DNA of 6,212 nt, taken from the NCBI GenBank assembly GCA_003662645.1, contig QMYL01000063.1, positions 1 through 6,212 of the forward strand, read 5' to 3'. Both the position numbers and the translations under genes were made by a program. The notes beneath the pieces are model-generated. The model did no database searches. It saw only the letters and a list, made by a program, of their open reading frames with translations, and was not told the DNA's origin. The stretch is from Candidatus Bathyarchaeota archaeon (lineage in GTDB: Archaea > Thermoproteota > Bathyarchaeia > Bathyarchaeales > B26-1). Below are positions 1-4,457 of the stretch, in pieces (position 1 is the first letter of the stretch; each line of letters starts with the position of its first letter).

Positions 1-287
1 GCCTCCAACTTTTCCCGTACGGCTTCCACAACCTTATCGACATCCCAATACCAGTCGACGACTTTACCGTTCACGGCCACCAAGAGAAAGTAGTGGATGT
101 AGCCCTCCCTAAACTCAGGCCAGATATGGGGGCGGTACCTCCTCATGATCTCGGGGTTCTCTAAGACATCAACCTCCTCCACAACTACCCCTCCACCGAG
201 ATCATCGATTGCCCTCCTTATTCTATCCAGCCACACTAGGTAGCTGGCGCATGTAGGGGCATATAGGATCTCAACCTTCACGGTCAA
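1..287 (-). CDS. Thioredoxin/glutaredoxin-fold-like small protein, 3' end cut by window edge
   Basis: About 95 codons are visible before the gene leaves the window. The protein opens with a beta strand and a cysteine turn (VEILYAPTCASY), followed by a helix (WLDRIRRAIDD), a second strand (VVVEEVDVLENPEI), a strand with VAVNGKVV, and a last helix (VDKVVEAVREKL). That order fits a thioredoxin/glutaredoxin-like fold. Only one cysteine is seen (residue 13), so a two-cysteine CxxC redox site is absent; a disulfide reductase role is not supported. I chose TTG at 287 because GGAGGAG (300-294) lies 6 bases upstream; GTG at 281 is an alternative, and an ATG at 359 is in frame but would cover the promoter. 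It is transcribed divergently from the GNAT gene. Similar domains occur fused behind GNAT domains in some archaeal and bacterial proteins (YoaP-like), which suggests a linked role. The function is unknown. Confidence 0.65.
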   Translation of the reverse strand, partial: MTVKVEILYAPTCASYLVWLDRIRRAIDDLGGGVVVEEVDVLENPEIMRRYRPHIWPEFREGYIHYFLLVAVNGKVVDWYWDVDKVVEAVREKLE

Positions 288-397
288 GGGAGACTCCTCC
301 AATCTAAGAAGGTGATCAACATTAAAGCTTTTATCGTCTGCATCGACTTTAATGATCATTATTATCTTTTAGTTGGTTTAGGAGTGGTGTTTACTGT
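288..397. promoter_or_regulatory. Divergent promoter region between the thioredoxin-like and GNAT genes
   Basis: This A/T-rich spacer serves both flanking genes. On the minus strand, GATAAAAGCTTTAATG (about 336-321) resembles an archaeal TATA box and would place the transcript start near 300, just at the GGAGGAG ribosome site. On the plus strand, ATTATTATCTTTTAG (about 358-372) is a TATA-like stretch roughly 26-30 bases before the GNAT ATG, so that transcript may be leaderless or have a very short leader. The positions are inferred from spacing only. Confidence 0.45.
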
Positions 398-904
398 ATG
401 GCTGTGGTTGTTAGGGATTTACCTGAAGGGAAACTCGATGACCATCCATGCTTCAGTCGTTTTGAAGTGACTGAGAGAACAGTCTCAATAACGAAGAGGT
501 GGCTCAGGAGTGTATATTCAAAGTTTGGGCCCTGCGTGAAGGTTGCGTATATCGATGGGAAGAGCGTGGGGATGGTACAATACGCCCCAATGGACATATT
601 TCCCCATGTGAAACGTCATGACGCGCATAGAACTATACTAATCCACTGCATCTACGTCAGTGAGGAGTATAGGGGGAGGGGTATTGGAAGGAAGCTGATG
701 GAAGCTCTAATCAACGATTTGAGTAAGCCCCACCCATACCTTAACGGTGGCGTCTTCCAAGGGATAGAAGCCCTAGCTGGGAGAAGTAGGCCTGGACCAG
801 CCGGACCGTTGGAGTTCTTTACCAAGATGGGATTCCAGGTTATCAAGCAGCTCAGTAGCAGTGACTTCCTCGTTAGGCTCAACCTCCCGGTTTCTAACCT
901 TTAG
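398..904 (+). CDS. GNAT-family N-acetyltransferase
   Basis: This 168-residue protein should transfer an acetyl group from acetyl-CoA to an amine. The substrate cannot be told. The acetyl-CoA pyrophosphate loop is clear: strand LIHCIYVSEEY followed by RGRGIG (R92, G95, G97) and helix RKLMEALINDL. Before it, VKVAYIDGKSVGMVQYAP (48-64) forms the central strands, and near the C-terminus PLEFFTKMGFQVIK (138-150) is the usual last helix-strand of the fold. The length is that of a single GNAT domain. Its closest style is the archaeal group with a 'MVQY.P' strand, some members of which carry an extra thioredoxin-like C-terminal domain; here that domain is absent and a similar separate gene lies divergently upstream. 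The ATG start is supported by GGTG at 386-389, 8 bases upstream. The family call is firm and the target unknown. Confidence 0.88.
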   Translation: MAVVVRDLPEGKLDDHPCFSRFEVTERTVSITKRWLRSVYSKFGPCVKVAYIDGKSVGMVQYAPMDIFPHVKRHDAHRTILIHCIYVSEEYRGRGIGRKLMEALINDLSKPHPYLNGGVFQGIEALAGRSRPGPAGPLEFFTKMGFQVIKQLSSSDFLVRLNLPVSNL

Positions 905-1411
905 AGGATGTTTTAAACCTCAATTCGATGGGCTTTAACGGTATGATCTTGACTGGCCCCTATGAGTCCCGACCTTATGGATTCACCTCAAAGGGCTGCG
1001 CTATCTTCACATACCAGTTACCCGGAACCCTCTTTCTAGCCGCTTCGATTATCTCCTCTCTAAGGAACTGGTTGGCGGCGTATTGGTCACTATTATGTCT
1101 ATCTTGTTCCTTCTCTGTCTTATGAGGGCCGTTACATCTACTGATGCCCCGCGTACTTCCGTTCACCCATAACTCGGCTAAGTGCTTGACCTCCTCGAGA
1201 TCTAGGAGCAACCTCTTACCTACACAATCCTTCGGCATCTCGACCTCCTTTGAGTACTTGATGCTGCCCGAGAAGTACCTGAGCCCCAGCTCAGACCGTG
1301 GGGGTAGGTTGTTTAGGCTATGAAACCATCTCTTGGTTCGCTAATTATGTACCTTAACCCTTCTGGGTCTATCTCTTCAGCTCTAGCATAAATCTTATTT
1401 GATACCTGGGA
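894..1411 (-). pseudogene. Decayed C-terminal remnant of a GH2/GH106-like glycoside hydrolase
   Basis: Reading the minus strand in successive frames rebuilds one protein end. The frame with codon starts such as 1390 gives IYARAEEIDPEGLRY...SEPRD. It shifts by one base near 1329 into WFHSL, GLRYFSGSIKYSKEVEMP and GKRLLLDLEEVKHLAELWVNG (to about 1160). Another shift gives VDVTALI and KIDIIVTNT (1141-1079). The earlier frame resumes with NQFLREEIIEAARKR (1073-1029), then a third frame gives ESIRSGLIG (984-958), and finally GPVKIIPLKPIELRF (959-915), ending at TAG 896-894. The patterns 'RYFSG', 'GKRLLLDLGEV..AEVWVNG', 'VDVT', 'VTNT' and 'SGLxGPV' are typical, in this order, of the jelly-roll end of large glycoside hydrolases. 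At least four frame changes, internal stops and the missing catalytic part show it is dead. The region before 1340 is a weaker match than the core. Confidence 0.72.
1388..1400 (+). promoter_or_regulatory. Probable TATA box of the aminotransferase gene
   Basis: The stretch ATAAATCTTATTT sits about 60-70 bases before the ATG at 1458 and would put the transcript start near 1420, leaving a leader of roughly 38 bases. It lies inside the upstream end of the glycoside hydrolase remnant, so the present promoter may have arisen in or against decayed coding DNA. The assignment is by composition and spacing only. Confidence 0.4.
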
Positions 1412-1457
1412 CTATGTTAGTGAGGTTTTCGGTTCAGTTTAGGTGTAGAGTCCATGG

Positions 1458-2645
1458 ATGGTGGTGTTGGGGGTGTATGGTGAACTCTCTCCCCCTCAGA
1501 GGTTACTCCTGGGGGCAGGTCCGAGTAACCTTGATCCTAGGGTGTTGAGAGCTCTGACAGCCCCCATGGTTGGACACCTTGACCCGTACTTTCTTGATGT
1601 TCTGGATGAGACCTCCGATTTATTGAGGTACGCCTTCAAGACGAAGAATAGGCTTACGATGGCCATCTCTGGGACTGGAAGTGCGGGTATGGAGGGCGCC
1701 ATCTGTAACGTCGTTGAGAGGGGTGATGAGGTCGTTGTGTGTGTCAGCGGCTTCTTCGGTGAGAGGATGCTTGAGATCGTTGATAGGTGTGGCGGTAAAT
1801 GCGTTGAGGTTAGGGCGGATTGGGGAGAAATCATAACCAAGGAGGCTGTCGAGGAGGCCCTATCAAACTCCAGTGCAAAGGTTGTCTGGATAGTTCACGG
1901 CGGGACCTCAACTGGGGTCTTACAGCCGCTGAGGGATATTGCTAGGGTTGTCAGGGAGTATGACTCCCTACTTCTCGTCGATGCGGTAACGTCACTTGGA
2001 GGCTGCGAGCTTGATGTGGACGGGTTTGGGATAGACCTGTGCTACAGCGCGTCCCAGAAGTGCCTGAATTGTCCACCCGGCTTGGCTCCGATAACCGTCA
2101 GTGAGAGGGCTATGGAGCGTGTCAGGAACAGGGAGACTAAGGTCCAGAGTTGGTACCTCGACCTCTCCGAGATAGAGAGGTACTGGCTTGAGAGTAATAG
2201 GGTCTACCATCATACGGCCCCGCTACTCCTGATATACGCTTTGAGGGAGGCCTTGAGGTTGTTGAGGGAGGAGGGCCTGGAGGAGAGGTGGAAGAGACAT
2301 GAGAGGAATAGCCTCGCCTTGATAAGGGGCTTGGAGGCGATGGGTTTAGAGGTCTATCCGAAGGCATATAGGTGTCCAGCCTTGACAGCCGTCTCCATCC
2401 CGGACGGTGTGGATGATCAAAGCGTTAGGAGGAGGTTGAGGGAGGAGTACGGCATAACGATAAGTGGAGGTCTCGGAGCCCTTAAGGGTAAGGTCTGGCG
2501 TATAGGCTTGATGGGGATAAACTCCACAGAGAGGAACGTGATCGTATTCCTAGAAGCACTCGAGCGGGTTTTGAAGAGGGAGGGTTACCCACTAAAGCTG
2601 GGTGAGGGTGTATCAGCAGCAATAGAAGCATTCGCGAGGAACTAA
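1458..2645 (+). CDS. Class V aminotransferase, alanine/serine-glyoxylate type
   Basis: This PLP-dependent enzyme should move an amino group from alanine or serine to glyoxylate (or pyruvate), making glycine. It has 395 residues, near the family's usual 375-395. Seen in order: LLLGAGPSNLDPRVLRAL (17-34); phosphate-binding SGTGSAGMEG (71-80); HGGTSTGVLQPL (148-159); VDAVTSLGG (174-182) with D175 facing the PLP nitrogen; SASQKCLNCPPG (197-208) with the Schiff-base lysine K201; YHHTAP (250-255); and RIGLMG with substrate-carboxylate arginine R348. The usual glutamate of H-x-E-S/T-S/T-G is Gly150. Start choice is uncertain: ATG 1458 has GGTG 12 bases upstream, while GTG 1473 has GGTGGTG 6 bases upstream and would remove five residues. 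It appears monocistronic, followed by a tRNA gene. In this setting it could feed glycine/serine one-carbon metabolism, which is inference; a phosphoserine or other substrate is possible. Confidence 0.9.
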   Translation: MVVLGVYGELSPPQRLLLGAGPSNLDPRVLRALTAPMVGHLDPYFLDVLDETSDLLRYAFKTKNRLTMAISGTGSAGMEGAICNVVERGDEVVVCVSGFFGERMLEIVDRCGGKCVEVRADWGEIITKEAVEEALSNSSAKVVWIVHGGTSTGVLQPLRDIARVVREYDSLLLVDAVTSLGGCELDVDGFGIDLCYSASQKCLNCPPGLAPITVSERAMERVRNRETKVQSWYLDLSEIERYWLESNRVYHHTAPLLLIYALREALRLLREEGLEERWKRHERNSLALIRGLEAMGLEVYPKAYRCPALTAVSIPDGVDDQSVRRRLREEYGITISGGLGALKGKVWRIGLMGINSTERNVIVFLEALERVLKREGYPLKLGEGVSAAIEAFARN

Positions 2646-2743
2646 GAAAATTCACGGATCAGAGGACGCTCAGCCAGAGTATAACATTACAGTCTACAAA
2701 TATCATGGGATCCTAAGGTACTACTAACGTGATCCATCCAGTT

Positions 2744-2768
2744 TGGACATAAATGGACATAAAGACAT
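2744..2768. repeat. Short tandem repeat TGGACATAAA x2 plus a partial copy
   Basis: TGGACATAAA occurs at 2744-2753 and again directly at 2754-2763, followed by a partial GACAT (2764-2768). It sits just upstream of the tRNA promoter. It may be a protein-binding site or simple slippage; nothing in the sequence decides. Confidence 0.6.
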
Positions 2769-2774
2769 GGAAGT

Positions 2775-2790
2775 AAAACCTTTAAATTTG
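2775..2790 (+). promoter_or_regulatory. TATA box and BRE of the tRNA-Arg gene
   Basis: AAAACC followed by TTTAAATTTG is a good archaeal BRE/TATA pair. The TATA core (2781-2786) is about 27-30 bases before the first tRNA base, the expected distance to the transcript start, so the tRNA likely starts transcription at or a few bases before its mature 5' end. Confidence 0.7.
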
Positions 2791-2812
2791 AGCTTTAATT
2801 TAGAGTTTGATG

Positions 2813-2890
2813 GGACCCGTGGCCTAGTCTGGATAGGGCATCGGCCTCCTAAGCCGAGGGTCCCCGGTTCAAATCCGGGCGGGTCCGCCA
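2813..2890 (+). tRNA. tRNA-Arg, anticodon CCT, with encoded CCA
   Basis: The cloverleaf folds cleanly. The acceptor stem GGACCCG pairs fully with CGGGTCC. The D-arm GCCT/GGGC (one T-G wobble) has a 10-base loop. The anticodon stem TCGGC/GCCGA encloses loop CTCCTAA, giving anticodon CCT, which reads AGG. There is a 5-base variable loop, and the T-arm CCCGG/CCGGG has loop TTCAAAT. The discriminator base is G and CCA is encoded at 2888-2890. No intron is present. AGG is a very frequent arginine codon in the neighbouring genes, so this is a heavily used tRNA. It stands alone between the aminotransferase and mtrH with its own promoter. Confidence 0.96.
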
Positions 2891-2908
2891 TTCCTCCTGA
2901 TCTCCCCT

Positions 2909-2922
2909 CTTTTCGTTTCTTC
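2909..2922 (+). terminator. Pyrimidine/T-rich terminator after the tRNA
   Basis: CTTTTCGTTTCTTC follows the tRNA by about 20 bases. Archaeal transcription commonly ends at T-rich runs without a strong hairpin, and two T-runs occur here. This is a compositional call. Confidence 0.45.
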
Positions 2923-2994
2923 AGGCCTTAAATGCCTTCAGTAGATGAGATGGTTTAGGTTAAAGAGAACCCAATTACGAAGTTTGCTGGGTAA

Positions 2995-3036
2995 GATTTA
3001 ATATTAAGCTCTTAAATATTGAGGAGGAGGTTGAGG
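2995..3036 (+). promoter_or_regulatory. Promoter and ribosome-binding region of mtrH
   Basis: The A/T-rich segment GATTTAATATTAAGCTC (2995-3011) and the adjacent CTTAAATATT (3011-3020) are both TATA-like. The first would start transcription near 3027, leaving a very short leader; the second would give a leaderless transcript starting at the ATG. GGAGGAGG at 3023-3030 and GAGGGG at 3033-3038 are the ribosome-site candidates. A short inverted repeat, ACCCA (2969-2973) / TGGGT (2988-2992), lies just upstream. Confidence 0.5.
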
Positions 3037-3040
3037 GGTT

Positions 3041-3955
3041 ATGTTTAGGTTCTCTGTTCCCCAGAGGGTTTATGAGATCGGTGGAGTTAGAATCGGTGGT
3101 GAGGTTGGGGAGAACCCAACCGTACTGATCGGGAGCATCTTCTATAAAGGTGACAAGTTGGTCAAGGATGAGTCTACCGGCGAGTTCGATAGAGAGAGGG
3201 CTGAGGAGCTCATATCTAGGGTCGAGGACCTATCCGACCGGACGGGTCTCCAAGCCATGTTAGACGTCGTCTGTACAAACCCTGAGAATGCTGAGAGCTA
3301 CCTTAAGTTCGCCGCCGACACAACCGATATGCCGATCCTGATAGACGCCGTATCCGAGGGTGCAGCCCTGAGGGGGCTTGAGTGCGTTAAGGAGCTGGGT
3401 ATACTAGATAGGGCGGTCTATAACTCGATAACGCCAGAGACGAGGGACTCCGTATACCAGACGATTAAGAGGGTTGGGTTAGAGAGCGCCATCATCCTAA
3501 CCTACAGCACCAGAGCCATAATATCATCAAAGGAGAGGGTTAGACTCCTCGATACGATGATCCCAAAGGTTGAGGAGGTTGGGATAAAGAAGCCCCTAAT
3601 AGATACCGTAGTTATGGATATAGCAACTCTCGGACTGGCCTGCAAGGCTATACGGGTAGTGAAGGATAGGTTTGGATATCCAGCTGGATGCGGAGCCCAC
3701 AACGCGATCGAGTCTTGGAGAGCCCTAAAGAAGAGGAAGGATAGAACGCTCACACTCGTCTGCTCATCACTGGTCAATGGGCTCCCGGTAGCCCTAGGCG
3801 CAGACTTCATCCTCTACGGCCCGATAAACGTAGCGGAGTATATATTCCCAGCCATAAGCCTAATAGACGCATCCTACGGACAGGTTATGATGGAAGAGGG
3901 GGGAAGACCTAAACCAAACCATCCAAGGTTCAAAATATCCAGACTGTGGATGTAG
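3041..3955 (+). CDS. mtrH: Tetrahydromethanopterin S-methyltransferase subunit H (stand-alone MtrH)
   Basis: MtrH moves the methyl group between N5-methyl-tetrahydromethanopterin (or a similar pterin) and a Co(I) corrinoid. The 304 residues match the family almost end to end (usual length about 300-320). Conserved stretches are GGEVGENPTVLIGSIFYKGD (19-38), FDRERAEELI (49-58), MLDVV (73-77), ILIDAVSEGAALRG (99-112), AVYNSITPET (125-134), PLIDTVVMDIATLGLACKAI (185-204), and GYPAGCGAHNAIESW (212-226). By analogy with the TIM-barrel methylpterin transferases, D75, D102, N128 and N221 are candidate pterin-binding residues; that is inference. There is no membrane segment, as expected for H, which is the soluble subunit. 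None of mtrA-G is next to it; the neighbours are a tRNA and fwdDB. It may therefore serve a soluble corrinoid protein rather than the sodium-pumping Mtr complex. Confidence 0.94.
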   Translation: MFRFSVPQRVYEIGGVRIGGEVGENPTVLIGSIFYKGDKLVKDESTGEFDRERAEELISRVEDLSDRTGLQAMLDVVCTNPENAESYLKFAADTTDMPILIDAVSEGAALRGLECVKELGILDRAVYNSITPETRDSVYQTIKRVGLESAIILTYSTRAIISSKERVRLLDTMIPKVEEVGIKKPLIDTVVMDIATLGLACKAIRVVKDRFGYPAGCGAHNAIESWRALKKRKDRTLTLVCSSLVNGLPVALGADFILYGPINVAEYIFPAISLIDASYGQVMMEEGGRPKPNHPRFKISRLWM

Positions 3956-3968
3956 GATTCGATCTAAA

Positions 3969-3990
3969 GGCTTATTAACCAAGCCCCTCC
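3969..3990 (+). terminator. Weak hairpin and pyrimidine run after mtrH
   Basis: GGCTT (3969-3973) can pair with AAGCC (3981-3985) around a 7-base loop, followed by CCTCCTCTT, shortly after the mtrH stop codon. It could help end or process the transcript, but the stem is only 5 pairs. If it does not terminate, mtrH and fwdDB could be co-transcribed. Confidence 0.25.
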
Positions 3991-4007
3991 TCTTAAATTC
4001 TTAATAC
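3991..4007 (+). promoter_or_regulatory. Probable TATA box of the fwdDB operon
   Basis: TCTTAAATTCTTAATAC lies about 40-50 bases before the fwdD ATG and would start transcription around 4020-4030. No strong ribosome site precedes the ATG: only AAGGGTAG (4028-4035), 9 bases upstream, and GGAAG directly against it. A short hairpin, CCCT-CTA-AGGG (4021-4031), could form at the very start of the leader. Confidence 0.45.
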
Positions 4008-4044
4008 CGGCACGTTACCGCCCTCTAAGGGTAGTGTCTGGAAG

Positions 4045-4455
4045 ATGGCTGGCTTGAAGGTCTCCCTAGTGACCGGAAGAACGATAGATCAGGGTTGCAG
4101 CAAGGAGTCTGGTAAACTCTCCCCCGAATATATGGATTACGCAGCTACCTGCGAGCTTGATCCCGAAGATATGAAGAAGCTCAAGGTTAGAGAGGGTAGG
4201 AACGTCAAGGTAACCACGAAATTCGGCAGCGTGATCGTTAAAGTTAAGAAGTCACGTAGGGAGCCACACCCCGGGGTGGTCTTCATCCCCTACGGCCCCT
4301 GGTCAAACGTCATAGTAGACCCAAAGACCCACGGAACCGGGATGCCATCACTCAAAGGGATAGACGCCCACATAGAACCCACAAAAGAGGAGGTTCTAGA
4401 CCTCAAAAGCCTACTTCTCAAATACTATGGAGGTAAATCGGCCGAGGAGGGTTAA
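4045..4455 (+). CDS. fwdD: Formylmethanofuran dehydrogenase subunit D
   Basis: This is the small molybdopterin-dinucleotide-binding subunit, which caps the metal cofactor held by FwdB in the enzyme that interconverts CO2 plus methanofuran and formylmethanofuran. It has 136 residues, the usual size (about 130). The beta-barrel signature is clear: SLVTGRTIDQGCSKESGKLS (7-26), CELDPEDMKKLKVREGRNV (36-54), GVVFIPYGPWSNVIVDP (77-93), and THGTGMPSLKGIDAHIEP (95-112). These GR-T and THGTGMP stretches contact the pterin cofactor in the related DMSO-reductase family. Its stop codon is 2 bases from the fwdB start, and the GAGGAGGG coding its last residues doubles as the fwdB ribosome site, so the two are translated together. 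Whether the metal is tungsten (Fwd) or molybdenum (Fmd) cannot be told from sequence. Confidence 0.93.
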   Translation: MAGLKVSLVTGRTIDQGCSKESGKLSPEYMDYAATCELDPEDMKKLKVREGRNVKVTTKFGSVIVKVKKSRREPHPGVVFIPYGPWSNVIVDPKTHGTGMPSLKGIDAHIEPTKEEVLDLKSLLLKYYGGKSAEEG

Positions 4456-4457
4456 TT

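Noticed and set aside
928..1125. Plus-strand open frame of 65 codons
   Set aside because: It is the opposite strand of the glycoside hydrolase remnant, with no ribosome site and no recognisable features.
975..1238. An intact-looking 87-codon minus-strand gene with ATG preceded by AAGGAGGT
   Set aside because: The reading frame stays open upstream of this ATG to 1340 and its residues are part of the glycosidase motif series. AAGGAGGTC simply codes K-E-V within that protein. Downstream it loses the family pattern, which continues in another frame.
2743..2931. Plus-strand open frame of 62 codons
   Set aside because: It runs through the tRNA-Arg gene and its promoter; the residues come from the tRNA stems.
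2969..2992. Inverted repeat ACCCA/TGGGT upstream of mtrH as an operator
   Set aside because: Only 5 pairs with a 14-base spacer; this is expected by chance and has no second copy upstream of fwdD or the SAH hydrolase gene.
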